Source of the DNA: a candidate division KSB1 bacterium
GTDB lineage: Bacteria > Zhuqueibacterota > Zhuqueibacteria > Thermofontimicrobiales > Thermofontimicrobiaceae
NCBI GenBank assembly: GCA_034506395.1
Contig: JAPDPQ010000023.1
Span: 1-64,000 of the forward strand
DNA length: 64,000 nucleotides
Direction: 5' to 3'
The translations under genes were made by a program, and so were the position numbers. The notes under the pieces were generated by a model. The model was not told where the DNA came from, ran no database searches, and saw nothing but the letters and a program-made list of their open reading frames with translations. Position 1 is the first letter of the stretch. Each line of letters begins with the position of its first letter. Of the stretch, positions 35,302-45,496 are shown one piece after another.

Positions 35302-36843
35302 CTATTCGTATTTCGATGGATCATCGATTCCTCTCCGTTCCAACAGCGTTCCTTCCATGAGGTAGAGGTTTACCAGCGCATTGAGATAAGCCACCATGGC
35401 ACGGGCTTCGTTGAGCTGACTGGCGATGAGATCGCGCTGGGCCTGCAGCACCAGAAAATTGGTCGATTTTCCCACCCGAAATTTCTCCAGTTCAGCATCG
35501 AGCTTTTTAGTCTGAAGCTCGCGGGCGACTCGAGTGGCTGAAATTTGTTCGCGCGAGCGAAGCACCTCGATATAGGCCGACCGAACGTCCCATTGAACCA
35601 ATTGTTCCATATTATGCAAGGCCAATTCCTGTTGCTCCTGACTGTACTTGGCTCGTGCGTATTGAGCAATTGCCTTGCGATCGGTTAACGGGAAACTGAA
35701 TGACAAACCCCCGTTGATCTCATAGAAAGGACTTTGGACATCGGGGATGGCTTCGCGAAAAGTTTTGGAATAGGTAGTTCGGCCCAGCGTAATGAAAAAA
35801 TCCAACCGTGGCAATAAACCATTTCGGGTCCGGGCAATTTCAACGTCACCTTTTTTAAGCGAGAGGCGAGCCTGTTTCAAATCCGGGCGATATTTCATGG
35901 CCAATTGTTCGTGGATTTCCAGTGCATCGAGCGTATCGGTTGGAACAAAGGGTCGATCGAGCGGCCAGGGCACGGTGTTCCATGAAGGGGTCTGGGATGG
36001 ATTGAGAAGATAAAGCAAGCGCAGCCGAGCTTGCTCGTAACGGCTCTGGGCATCGATCAGCGCTTCCTTGCGAGTAGCTACTTCGGCGTGAACCGCCGCC
36101 AGTTCCAGCTCCGGCAGCTTGCCAACAGCCACCCGTTCCTGAGATTCTTTTAGCTGTTTGTTGGCCAGTTCCAACGATCGCTGCTGAATGTTGATCTCCT
36201 CTCGGGTAAGATAAAGGTCCCAATAAGCTTTCTCAACGCTGGCAATTACTTCCTCTGCCACACGACGCAGCTCTGCTCGCGAGATCTCATAATCGAGCCG
36301 GGCACGCCGGAGGCTGGCCAAATTAGCCCCAAGGCCAAAACCTTGTAACAGCGATTGCGTAATGGTGATCCCAACGTTGCCTGAGTATTGATCCGTATAA
36401 ATGTTGGACAGTGATGTGCTCATCGATGCATTAGCCGAAACGGACGTCCCAAATGGCAGGTTCTGAGAGAGCCCAGCGTCGTACTGCGAGCGATCCGTAA
36501 CCAACTCGAACGGTTCTGGTCGCGATCCGAGAAATCGTTGTTGTTTGGTCTTGGTCTTATTGATGGAAGCTGAGATGGTCGGGTCGTAAATCGCACCTTG
36601 CTCCTTCACCACCGTCTGGCTGATTTTCGGGGTCAGCCGCTGAATGGAGAGGCTTGGATTGTGCTCCAAGGCGGTTAAGATTGCTTCCCTGAGATCAATT
36701 TTCAGGGTATCGGCCGATTTCAATTGCTGAAAAGGGTTTTGATCCCCAGAATCATCCGCAAGTGCCAACTCGAATATGAGCGACGCTGAGAACATGATCA
36801 GCATAATTGTATTCAATGCTCGTTTTTTCATTGTTCTTTCCAA
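35302..36843 (-). CDS. TolC-family outer-membrane efflux channel
   Basis: This 513-residue protein is an outer-membrane efflux protein with two repeated OEP domains. It has a signal peptide (RALNTIMLIMFSASLIFELALA), long coiled helical stretches rich in Ala, Gln, Glu and Arg (residues about 190-280 and 400-480), and strand segments such as YDAGLSQNLPFGTSVSANAS. Trimers form the exit duct of tripartite pumps and type I secretion systems. It is the last of three genes on this strand (adaptor, RND pump, channel), so the whole pump is coded here. The ATG at 36843 follows gaaagaac. Confidence 0.92.
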   Translation of the reverse strand: MERTMKKRALNTIMLIMFSASLIFELALADDSGDQNPFQQLKSADTLKIDLREAILTALEHNPSLSIQRLTPKISQTVVKEQGAIYDPTISASINKTKTKQQRFLGSRPEPFELVTDRSQYDAGLSQNLPFGTSVSANASMSTSLSNIYTDQYSGNVGITITQSLLQGFGLGANLASLRRARLDYEISRAELRRVAEEVIASVEKAYWDLYLTREEINIQQRSLELANKQLKESQERVAVGKLPELELAAVHAEVATRKEALIDAQSRYEQARLRLLYLLNPSQTPSWNTVPWPLDRPFVPTDTLDALEIHEQLAMKYRPDLKQARLSLKKGDVEIARTRNGLLPRLDFFITLGRTTYSKTFREAIPDVQSPFYEINGGLSFSFPLTDRKAIAQYARAKYSQEQQELALHNMEQLVQWDVRSAYIEVLRSREQISATRVARELQTKKLDAELEKFRVGKSTNFLVLQAQRDLIASQLNEARAMVAYLNALVNLYLMEGTLLERRGIDDPSKYE

Positions 36844-37081
36844 TCAAAGGTTCTTATGAGAAAATCAACGTTTGTGGCAATGTGCTCTTAAAGACAAGCT
36901 GATTTCGCATGTGCAGCGCCATCAGATCATCGCTTCCATCTGTATGATGCTGATTCTATGAGAGCAACGCTGTACCATGAAAATGATGTGCCAAGAATTT
37001 TAGATTATATTTCACTGACCAAATTTTCAGTTTTTCGGAATTCAGAATGAGATCGGATTCGCGGTTTCGTCCAGCAGTTGC

Positions 37082-40000
37082 TCATGCGCTCTTATTTTTC
37101 TTGGTAAAGATTTTCTGCTCAAATATGGAATAGACCACTGGGATAAGCACCAGAGTGATAAGGGTTGAGCTGAGCAAACCGCCGATCACAACGCGCGCCA
37201 GCGGAGCCTGAGTCTCCCCGCCTTCACCGAGACCGAACGATAACGGCAGCAATCCCAAAACGGTCGTCAGCGTGGTCATCAGAATGGGGCGGAGACGCCG
37301 CGAACCTGATAAGGTAATCGCTTCCATCAGTGCCAAGCCCTCGTTGCGCCGCAACTGGTTGGTATAGTCCACTAACAAAATTGCATTATTAACGACAATG
37401 CCGGCTAACATGATACATCCGATAAAAGCCTGCATGCTAAAAATGGTGCCAGTTAGGATCATGGTGAGAGCGATTCCAATCACTGCCATAGGAATCGAGA
37501 AGAGCACCACAAATGGATCGCGCCAGGATTCGAATTGGCCAGCCATGACGAGATAGACGAGCAAGATGGCCAACGCGAAACCGAACATCAGTTCTCGAAA
37601 GGCCTTCTGTTGTTCCTCGTAATCGCCGCCGAAGGTGATGGCGAAATCTTTGGGCACTGGGATTGCACGGAGCTCCTTTCGAATATCTGCGATGACTGAA
37701 CCCATGTCCCGGCCAGTGAAATTGGCATTGATGGTGATAATGCGTTCTTGATCTTTGCGTTCGATACGCACTGGACCTTCTTGGGGCACAGCCTCAACCA
37801 CATTGCGCAAAATGATGGGTTCGCCGCGGCTATTGACCACGGTGAGATCCAACAAATCAGCAAGATTTTTTCGATCCTCTTCGCTTAATCGAACCAAAAT
37901 GCGATATTCCTTTCCAGCATCACGGAAATAGGAGGCCGCTGTGCCACCGATCGCAGTTTGCAGCGTATTGCCGATGCGCACCACCGAAAGCCCGAGATCG
38001 GCCGCTTTTTGTCGATCAATACGAATCACTTGCTCTGGGCTGCCTTCCTCGCGGCTGATTTTGGTATCGGTAATCCCAGGGACTCGTTTTACGACTTGTT
38101 CTACCCGTTGCGCCAGTTCATGGGCGGTCTTAAGGTCATATCCTCGAATTTCGACACTGACATTATCTCCAGCCGAACTCCCCATTCTCAAAATAAATAA
38201 TCCCTGACCAGCACGAGTTCGAACCGTAACGCCAGGCAATCCGACCAGCTTTTTGCGCAGATCATTGGCGATCTGCTCGCTGCTACGCTTGCGATCTTTT
38301 TGAGCAACCAATGCAACTCGCACTTCGGCCGTATGCGCACCAGATGAGCCCCAACCACCACCGCCGACCCGCGTTACCATCGATGTCATCTCAGGCACTT
38401 CTTGCTGAACGATCCGCTCTACCGTCCGTGCGGCTTGATCGATCACATCCAGTCGGGTGCCCACCGCCATCTCAAGATTGACTCTCACCTCGCCCTCGTC
38501 CGCCGCTGGCATCAACTCCACACCAATGAAACGGATCAAGAAAACTGAGATGATAAATAATCCCAAGGTGCTGAAAATAACCACGCGGCGATGACCCAAA
38601 GCCCATTTTAAAATTTGACTGTATCGTTGTTCGACGCGTCGAAACGTTTCCTCGCTTACCGCATAAATTTTGTGTAGCCAGTTTTCACCAGAATGGTGTT
38701 CAGCGGGCTGATAGCGAAGAAACCTTGACGCCAGCATGGGGACCAAGGTCAACGCGACGACTAATGAACAGAGTAACGAAAACGCAACGACAAATGCCAT
38801 CTGCTGGAACATGATCCCGGACATCCCGCGGAGAAAAACTACTGGGAAGAAGACCACGATAGTTGTCAGCGTGCTGGCAATGATCGCCGAGCTCACCTCC
38901 GAGGTGCCGATCAATGCACTGGGAATTGGGCCGGCCCCCTGTTCCCGATGGCGATAAATATTTTCTAAGACCACAATGGCACAATCCACCAACATCCCAA
39001 TGCCCAGCGCCAGCCCTCCAAACGTGATGATGTTGAGGGTGAAACCGCCAAAATACATCAGCCCAAATGTGGCAATGATCGAGATCGGAATTGCTGTGGC
39101 GATGATGCCAGTGCTGGAGATATTGCGCAGAAACAAAAATAGGATGATCACGGCCAAGATACCACCGATCAATGTCGACTGGCCAACGTTGCTGATGGAT
39201 CGCTTGATATATATCGATGTATCCATCAATGGGATCAATTTAATTTGTGGAATATCTTGATTGATTCTGGCTAGTTCTGCCTTGACCGCTTCGGCCACGG
39301 TCACTGTATTGGCCCCAGACTGCTTATTGACCGAGATGCGCAGTCCGTTTTTGCCATCGATGCGGACATAATCGCGAACTTCCTGCCATGAATCGGATAC
39401 ATCGGCTACATCACGGATCAGGATCGGAGTGCCCTGTTTTACAGCAACCACGGTCTTTTCAATTTCATCTAGGGTCCGATAATCCCCTTGAGTGCGGACC
39501 AGCACCTCCAAATTGCCTCGTTGATAGAGTCCAGCAGGTATATTGCGATTCTCGTTGCGCAGGGCATTGATAATTGCTTCGGTCGAGAGTCCCAATGCTT
39601 TCAACTGAGCGGCCTTGAGATCGACGTGAATTTCCCGCATCAAACCGCCCCGGATATCAATAGCTGCCACGCCAGGAACTCGCTCCAGCCGATATTTTAC
39701 TTGATCTTCAACCAGTTGGCGAAGATCCAGTGGATTCATATTGCTGGAGATTCCGATCATCATAATCGGGAACGCGGAGAGATCGAATTTTCTGATCATG
39801 GGCCGGGTGATATCCTCGGGCAATCGTCCCATCACCCGATCGATGCGATCACGAACGTCATTAGCGGCAACATCCAAATCGGTCCCCCAAGCGAATGACA
39901 CTCGCACCGAGCTGGTTCCTTCGCTCGAACTGGAGGTGATTTCCTCCACTCCCTGCACTGCAGCAAGTGCTTCCTCGATTGGACGCGTCACCAGCTCTTC

Positions 40001-40177
40001 CATCTCCTGAGGACCTACGTTACTATAATTGGTTATCACTGAAATGGTTGGATATGTCACCTCTGGCATCAGATCAATCGAAAGACGCCAGAATGAAACA
40101 ATCCCCAACGTAATGATGACCAAAAAAATGACAGTCGTTAATATCGGACGTTTCACGGATCCTTGTGCAAAATTCAT
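37082..40177 (-). CDS. RND efflux pump, inner-membrane transporter (HAE1 type)
   Basis: This 1031-residue protein has the full RND layout: twelve membrane helices and two large periplasmic loops with internal duplication. The first helix follows VKRPILTTVIFLVIITLG; the helix 4 motif is GMLVDCAIVVLEN (about residue 400), keeping one of the two usual relay aspartates (VDD in AcrB) as in many pumps of this group. The second half carries LFSIPMAVIGIALT and GIVVNNAILLVDYTN. It should export drugs or lipophilic compounds using proton flow together with the adaptor upstream and the TolC-like channel downstream. The ATG at 40177 follows gaggaaaatac. Confidence 0.95.
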   Translation of the reverse strand: MNFAQGSVKRPILTTVIFLVIITLGIVSFWRLSIDLMPEVTYPTISVITNYSNVGPQEMEELVTRPIEEALAAVQGVEEITSSSSEGTSSVRVSFAWGTDLDVAANDVRDRIDRVMGRLPEDITRPMIRKFDLSAFPIMMIGISSNMNPLDLRQLVEDQVKYRLERVPGVAAIDIRGGLMREIHVDLKAAQLKALGLSTEAIINALRNENRNIPAGLYQRGNLEVLVRTQGDYRTLDEIEKTVVAVKQGTPILIRDVADVSDSWQEVRDYVRIDGKNGLRISVNKQSGANTVTVAEAVKAELARINQDIPQIKLIPLMDTSIYIKRSISNVGQSTLIGGILAVIILFLFLRNISSTGIIATAIPISIIATFGLMYFGGFTLNIITFGGLALGIGMLVDCAIVVLENIYRHREQGAGPIPSALIGTSEVSSAIIASTLTTIVVFFPVVFLRGMSGIMFQQMAFVVAFSLLCSLVVALTLVPMLASRFLRYQPAEHHSGENWLHKIYAVSEETFRRVEQRYSQILKWALGHRRVVIFSTLGLFIISVFLIRFIGVELMPAADEGEVRVNLEMAVGTRLDVIDQAARTVERIVQQEVPEMTSMVTRVGGGGWGSSGAHTAEVRVALVAQKDRKRSSEQIANDLRKKLVGLPGVTVRTRAGQGLFILRMGSSAGDNVSVEIRGYDLKTAHELAQRVEQVVKRVPGITDTKISREEGSPEQVIRIDRQKAADLGLSVVRIGNTLQTAIGGTAASYFRDAGKEYRILVRLSEEDRKNLADLLDLTVVNSRGEPIILRNVVEAVPQEGPVRIERKDQERIITINANFTGRDMGSVIADIRKELRAIPVPKDFAITFGGDYEEQQKAFRELMFGFALAILLVYLVMAGQFESWRDPFVVLFSIPMAVIGIALTMILTGTIFSMQAFIGCIMLAGIVVNNAILLVDYTNQLRRNEGLALMEAITLSGSRRLRPILMTTLTTVLGLLPLSFGLGEGGETQAPLARVVIGGLLSSTLITLVLIPVVYSIFEQKIFTKKNKSA

Positions 40178-40611
40178 ACGGTATTTTCCTCTGCTAACAT
40201 TTATTCATGATCATGCCAGGCAATTTCAATCATAAGAAGCGATCGATGAGCTAACATTATAAGCTTAAATTTGCATCCAGCAAATCAGATCGATTTTTGA
40301 TCCCCTAACCTCGATTTAGGGATCAGCTCCAGTTCTTCAAATTCTTCCTGTCGACAAAATCAAAACACTCAGATTGAATTGCCATGCTCGTTAGCGAGCT
40401 TGAAGGCATCTTTTCCTAATTGATGTTGGTATTGGTTATGAGGGATTCCTACATTCGTAGGAATGAAAATATCGAATCAGATTTCGATTCTTGAAACAAG
40501 AAATTATTATTCCTATTTCCCTGGATATCCCTGAGATTAAAAGTAGCCTTATTTGATAACATAGCTTTGGGCTCACTGACCAAGTCTTTCAAAATCGGGA
40601 ATGAATGGGAG
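40178..40611. other. Gap inside the efflux gene set with family A repeat
   Basis: The 434 bases between adaptor and pump genes hold a family A repeat (40385-40499) and no gene. A repeat inside an otherwise contiguous pump operon may be a later insertion. Confidence 0.55.
40385..40499. repeat. Family A dispersed repeat with matched tail
   Basis: The right hairpin gattcctacattcgtaggaa at 40444 is followed 33 bases from its start by tcagatttcgatt (40477-40489) and then aacaag, with the same spacing as the copy at 19656. Compensating changes (tgc/gca to tac/gta) keep the hairpin. Confidence 0.65.
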
Positions 40612-41790
40612 CTATTTTCGCGATCTCGGCTCTGGAGCGCGTTGATACTGTTTGGGCAAGATCACCGGGCTACCGTCTTCCAGTAGGTGTTGGCCCAAAG
40701 TCACGACTAAACCGCGAATCTGAGGGGCAATGATCTCGACTTTATCGGGCGTGACAATTCCGACTTGCACTGGAACTTGTTTTGCTATTGCGGCGCTATC
40801 TGGAATGACAAACACCACATTGGTGCCAGCCCGATTGACCAGAGCCTGACTTGGGATCCACTGGGCGCTGTCTTTTGCGGCCAGCACCACGCGCACCTTG
40901 GTGAACATCCCAGGTTTGAGCAAAAGGGAATCATTCACAACCTCGACTTCCATTTTGGCGACGCGAGAGGCCTCTTGAAGCATAGGAGCGACTCGCAAGA
41001 CCTTCCCAGTAAAGATCTTATGGGGGTAAGCATCGACTTGTATTTCAGAAGGTTGACCGATTTTCACTCGCCCATAAATCCGTTCGATGACCGTCGTCTG
41101 CACGATCACCGTGTCAATCCCAATGATGGAAACGACTGGTGCATTGGGCGCCAGCAAACTGCCCACATCCACATAGCGCTCACCAATGAATCCCGGCTCG
41201 GTGGCAACCAGCGAAGTGTAACCCAAGCGGATAAGCGCGGATTTCAAAGCCGCTTCCCGTTGTTCCACTTGAGCTGTGGCCAGTTCCAGTCGCGATTTCT
41301 GGGCCGTGAAATTGGTCTGAGCCATGTCCAACTCGGCGGATGAGGCAATCCCTTTCTCCTGCAACGACTGCACCCGCTCCAGATCTTGCTTGGCCAGCGC
41401 AAACTGGCTGGTGGCCTCGCGCAACGATGCCTGGGCAATCTTCAAATTCGCCTCGGCTTCGCGGACTGCCTGCTGATACTCCGAATCATCGATTCGTGCT
41501 ACCACCTCTCCTCGCTTCACCCAATCCCCAATGCGCTTCCGAATTTGAACGACCCGTCCCGAGACCTTCGGTGCAAGAATATATTGGTAGATCGGCGTGA
41601 CCGTCCCAACAAAGGTCTCCATTTCTTCAATGTGCCCATAGCGAACACTATCCACATCGACCGCCACCGGTGGTCGAGCGAAACGACTCGATCCTTTGTT
41701 GGAATCTTTGGTCATCAGCAGAATAATGCGCCAAAATAAAAATGCTAAAAACAACGCCCCAATCACCATCCATACTCGTTTCTTTTTCAT
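40612..41790 (-). CDS. RND efflux periplasmic adaptor (membrane fusion protein)
   Basis: This 392-residue protein has an N-terminal anchor (VWMVIGALFLAFLFWRIILL), a lipoyl/barrel-sandwich domain (PKVSGRVVQIRKRIGDWVKRG in parts), a coiled-coil hairpin of about 85 residues rich in Ala and Gln (residues about 115-200), and beta-barrel and membrane-proximal domains (PNAPVVSI, LKPGMFTKVRVVL). It links the inner-membrane RND pump to the outer-membrane channel. It is the first gene of the pump set. A single N-terminal helix without lipobox means a membrane-anchored rather than lipoprotein adaptor. Confidence 0.93.
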   Translation of the reverse strand: MKKKRVWMVIGALFLAFLFWRIILLMTKDSNKGSSRFARPPVAVDVDSVRYGHIEEMETFVGTVTPIYQYILAPKVSGRVVQIRKRIGDWVKRGEVVARIDDSEYQQAVREAEANLKIAQASLREATSQFALAKQDLERVQSLQEKGIASSAELDMAQTNFTAQKSRLELATAQVEQREAALKSALIRLGYTSLVATEPGFIGERYVDVGSLLAPNAPVVSIIGIDTVIVQTTVIERIYGRVKIGQPSEIQVDAYPHKIFTGKVLRVAPMLQEASRVAKMEVEVVNDSLLLKPGMFTKVRVVLAAKDSAQWIPSQALVNRAGTNVVFVIPDSAAIAKQVPVQVGIVTPDKVEIIAPQIRGLVVTLGQHLLEDGSPVILPKQYQRAPEPRSRK

Positions 41791-41976
41791 CGATCTTTTC
41801 CTTCACATCGTTCGTCCCAGCGACAAGATATCGCCTGAATTGAAAAAAGCCTAATTATGGTTTCGCTAAATTCGCGCAATCAGCTTTTATTGAGAGTGCT
41901 CCGCTGACTTGCCTCGATTTAAACACTTGAAACGAACAAAACTTTCGAATATGTGCAAATATCTTTAGATGCAATG

Positions 41977-43302
41977 TCATTCGGATCGAATTGAAGTTGC
42001 TTTGGGATGAATTGCTGAAGCGATATTGGGGATAATCCCCAGTTTCTCATAAATGGGCCTCACCATCATTCGAAGCGCTGGGAGTCGAATGGAGAAAACT
42101 ATTGCACCGATTATGCAGCACAGCCCTCCGATGATCAACGCATTCGGCGCGCTGAATTTAGCTGCTAACGCCCCAGCGAGCAAACTTCCGAACGGCGCCA
42201 TGCCAATAAGGGCCATGGTATAAAAGCTCATCACACGACCCCGCTTCTCTTCATCGACGATGGTCTGAAGGATGGTATTGCTTGCAGCCATTTGGACCAT
42301 CATCGCAAAGCCGACCATGGTTATCAACATGATGGAAAGCCAAATTTCTCGGGACAAAGCGGTCAAAATCAATCCAATACCCATCATGCCGGCTGCGCCA
42401 CCGATCCATTTTCCCAGTCCAAGTACGTTCTGCCGAAACGCCAGCGAAAGCGCACCTATCAGTGCTCCAATTCCTGCTGCAGTCATCAAATTGCCGAAGA
42501 GGAGCGGCCCTCCTTGCAGAATGTCCCTGGCAAAAACCGGCATCAATACGACATAAGACATCCCCATCAAGCTGACCAGGCTTAATAGCAGCAGAATGGC
42601 GCGGATCGGTGCAAAGCCAGAAACATAACGAAAGCCCTCGGCAAGATCGTGAAAAAGCCGACTGCTGCGATTAGGGATTGGCGATGCCTGGAGCTGCATC
42701 ATCAAAAGCGCTGCGATAACTGCTATATAGCTGATCCCATTGATCAGAAAACAAATCCCTTCGCCGACCCAGGTGATCAATATTCCCGCAAGGGAAGGCC
42801 CGATCATCCTTGCCCCATTGACCATCGACGAATTCAGGGCAATCGCATTGCTCAAGTCCTCCTTGCGGTCGATCATTTGAATCATGAACGACTGCCGAAC
42901 CGTCAAATCAAGTGTGTTGATGAAACCCAGAAGTATGCTCAGCACCATGATATGCCAGATGGCAATCTGATCGATCAAAATCAATATCGCCAGGGACAAA
43001 GCCTGTGCCATGGCAGCTACCTGGGTGTACAATAATAGGCGATGGCGATCGAGACGATCGACCAAGACTCCAGCAATGGGGGCGAACAGAAAAGCTGGCA
43101 ATTGACCCGCAAATCCTACCAGTCCGAGCAAGAATGCGGAATCCGTTAAGCGATACACCAACCAGCCTAATGCAACTCTTTGCATCCAGGTACCAATTAA
43201 CGAGATGCTCTGTCCGATAAAAAATAGTCGGAAATTCCGAGAGTTCAATGCGCGAAGCGCAGATTTGAACGTGATGCGTTTCTGTTCAGATTTCGAGTTC
43301 AC
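41977..43302 (-). CDS. MFS exporter of the EntS / DHA3-like group
   Basis: This 441-residue protein has about twelve membrane helices and the MFS_3 family pattern: FRLFFIGQSISLIGTWMQRVALGWLVY (given as the first helix, residues about 22-48), the loop motif GVLVDRLDRHRLL between helices 2 and 3, and GRVMSFYTMALIGMAPFGS in helix 10. Relatives export enterobactin, macrolides or other hydrophobic compounds with proton antiport. It precedes the RND pump set on the same strand, 187 bases upstream, giving two exporters side by side. The substrate cannot be read. Confidence 0.88.
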   Translation of the reverse strand: MNSKSEQKRITFKSALRALNSRNFRLFFIGQSISLIGTWMQRVALGWLVYRLTDSAFLLGLVGFAGQLPAFLFAPIAGVLVDRLDRHRLLLYTQVAAMAQALSLAILILIDQIAIWHIMVLSILLGFINTLDLTVRQSFMIQMIDRKEDLSNAIALNSSMVNGARMIGPSLAGILITWVGEGICFLINGISYIAVIAALLMMQLQASPIPNRSSRLFHDLAEGFRYVSGFAPIRAILLLLSLVSLMGMSYVVLMPVFARDILQGGPLLFGNLMTAAGIGALIGALSLAFRQNVLGLGKWIGGAAGMMGIGLILTALSREIWLSIMLITMVGFAMMVQMAASNTILQTIVDEEKRGRVMSFYTMALIGMAPFGSLLAGALAAKFSAPNALIIGGLCCIIGAIVFSIRLPALRMMVRPIYEKLGIIPNIASAIHPKATSIRSE

Positions 43303-43352
43303 TTTTTCATGCGACTTGAGTTGATAGCAAAGTTTATAACGTAAAGATCAAA

Positions 43353-43928
43353 TTAAGCAAGCGATGGATCGATCAACTGCGAATGGCGAAAACAGCTTAC
43401 CAGGTGATCGTTCACCAATCCGATCGCTTGCATGTGAGCATAAATGATGGTGGATCCGACAAATGAAAAGCCTCGCTGCTTGAGGTCTTTGCTGATCCGA
43501 TCCGACAAATCGGTCCGTGTTGGAATTTCGGACAAAGCCTTCCAATAATTCACGACGGGCTTACGATCGACAAAACTCCAGATGTAAGCATCAAAGCTGC
43601 CAAACTCCCGTTGGACCTCTAAAAAGCGCTGGGCATTGTTGATGGCCGATTCGATCTTTTTGCGGTTACGAATGATGCCAGGATTTGCCAACAGCGCTGA
43701 AATTCTGGTTTCATCGAATTGCGCCACTTTGGATGGATCGAAATAGTCAAATGCCTTCCGATAATTTTCCCGACGTTTCAAAATCGTCAGCCAGCTTAAT
43801 CCTGCCTGGGCTCCCTCCAGCACCAGAAATTCAAAGTGTTTCCGATCATCATGTACCGGGACGCCCCATTCTTCGTCATGATATTTGATGTACAATTCAT
43901 CTTTGCCCGGCCAGGGACAACGTTCCAT
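43353..43928 (-). CDS. tag: DNA-3-methyladenine glycosylase I
   Basis: This 191-residue protein is of the normal Tag length and removes 3-methyladenine from DNA as the first step of base-excision repair. The zinc ligands are Cys4, His17 (YHDEEWGVPV), and the C-terminal His and Cys in NDHLVSCFRH. The opening MERCPWPG, GLSWLTILKRRENYR, and GFSFVGSTIIYAHMQAIG match the family. The ATG at 43928 follows tgagggaacaaa. It lies just after the hydrolase gene and just before the MFS gene on the same strand. Confidence 0.95.
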   Translation of the reverse strand: MERCPWPGKDELYIKYHDEEWGVPVHDDRKHFEFLVLEGAQAGLSWLTILKRRENYRKAFDYFDPSKVAQFDETRISALLANPGIIRNRKKIESAINNAQRFLEVQREFGSFDAYIWSFVDRKPVVNYWKALSEIPTRTDLSDRISKDLKQRGFSFVGSTIIYAHMQAIGLVNDHLVSCFRHSQLIDPSLA

Positions 43929-44067
43929 TTTGTTCCCTCATGATTTTTGCAGTGAAATGAAGCATTTTTTGATCAGCAATCACAGATCGTTCCGTCCACA
44001 CATCCTATCGCTTTAGATATCTAAACGAATCTGGTTCGTTTCTTCAAAATTCGTGCATAGAACCTGT

Positions 44068-44952
44068 TTATCGAATCGACAGAATCTCTGAAAAGATCTC
44101 TCTGGTACGGGTGAGCGCCATAAAATGTCCAGCTCCCTCGATAAAGTGCGCTTGGGCATGTGGCAAATGTTCGAGATTGAATCGAGCAAGCGGCAAGGGG
44201 ACGATCGTATCGGCTGTGCCATGCCAGATCTGCACCGGGAATTGAATTTCTTCTAGATCAAATCCCCATGGTTTGCAGAGGATGCTCATATCGCTGACCA
44301 CACCCCGACTTCCTTGCCGAAATGCTTGGCCGACATCGTTTTTGAACATTTCGGCGATCGCTGGCTGGGTGAGCAATATTTTATCTGCTGATGGTAAGTC
44401 TGCCACCAAATATTCGAAGGCCCGATCGAATCGCGATCGAAAAATCCAAAATAGCAGGCCAGCCAATTTATTCAGCATAACGGGATGGCGATGAGCAAGG
44501 CGAAACAATCGTTTCATCCGCGGATTGAGTTGCGCGAACAGCTCAGAGCGATCCAATGGTGACAGGCTGCTGACGATCGCCACGTTCCGAATTCGATCTG
44601 GAAGGCGAAAGGCACAAGCCAGCGCATACGGTCCGCCGCTTGAAATACCAATGCAATCGAATCGTTCGATTCCAAGTCCATCGCAGAAGGCGCGCACATC
44701 CTCGGGCCAATCCAATAAGCTCCGATCTTTTTGATAGCTCGATAGCCCGGTCCCGGGCCGATCAATCGCATAGACACAGATAGATAGTTCGATCAGAAGC
44801 GAAAGATCGGGGTTGCGCTGCAATCGAGATCCGGGGATGCCATGAAAGAAAAGCACAGGCTGTCCGATTGGATCGCCGTATACAGCGTAGCCGAGCCGCT
44901 TCCTATCTTGTAATTCGAAAATTTCATTGTCACGCAGGACGAGATCAGTCAT
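44068..44952 (-). CDS. Alpha/beta hydrolase
   Basis: The ATG at 44952 is chosen because it follows cagggaaagaactct; the frame runs 27 codons further upstream without a good ribosome site. The 294-residue product has the alpha/beta hydrolase fold: oxyanion region FFHGIPGSR, nucleophile elbow GISSGGPYA (Ser), acid in WHGTADTIVPLP and His in GAGHFMA. The fold covers esterases, lipases and haloalkane dehalogenases, and nothing in the sequence fixes the substrate. There is no signal peptide. It begins the minus-strand run that continues with tag, the MFS exporter and the RND pump genes. Confidence 0.88.
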   Translation of the reverse strand: MTDLVLRDNEIFELQDRKRLGYAVYGDPIGQPVLFFHGIPGSRLQRNPDLSLLIELSICVYAIDRPGTGLSSYQKDRSLLDWPEDVRAFCDGLGIERFDCIGISSGGPYALACAFRLPDRIRNVAIVSSLSPLDRSELFAQLNPRMKRLFRLAHRHPVMLNKLAGLLFWIFRSRFDRAFEYLVADLPSADKILLTQPAIAEMFKNDVGQAFRQGSRGVVSDMSILCKPWGFDLEEIQFPVQIWHGTADTIVPLPLARFNLEHLPHAQAHFIEGAGHFMALTRTREIFSEILSIR

Positions 44953-45496
44953 AGAGTTCTTTCCCTGATTAAGAATTGAATACGAGGAAAATTTCATCCC
45001 CGAGTTGATATTCCAGAGACATCCTTTTGGCAATTTTGTCTGCGAAATTCGCTAATTCATATTCCGACGAGGCAATCCAAATTTCAAGTTACAGCATTCG
45101 CTATGTGACTATTACCGATTTGAAAGGTTTTCGAGTCTGACACATAGCGGGCAGTTTTGAGGGATAATATTAACATTTACCCCAGAGACAGCATCCAATA
45201 GAATAGGAGGTCGGATGCGTTTGAGATTATCTATATTCCGATATCGAGAAAAATTTGACCATGAATTGAGCAAATAGTTCCAGCGGTATTAGAAATAATT
45301 TTTCTGTTTGAGGCAAATTCATTGGAATACCGTCTCTCAAAAAATAGGCATTGAGCTGTCATTTATTCATTTGGTATCGATTAAATTTCAACGAAGTAGA
45401 CTACTTTACCAGGTGAGCGACCGGTCAGTTTTTTTCAGTTTTCAGACAGAGTTATTTGAGGGGCATTTTTCGATCGGTGGGTGTTTGCCATACAGC
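44953..45496. other. Intergenic stretch, no gene seen
   Basis: AT-rich sequence between the CHASE2-CHAT gene end and the hydrolase start. Frames on the plus strand here overlap the CHAT gene and have no features of a protein. No clear terminator or promoter was identified. Confidence 0.5.
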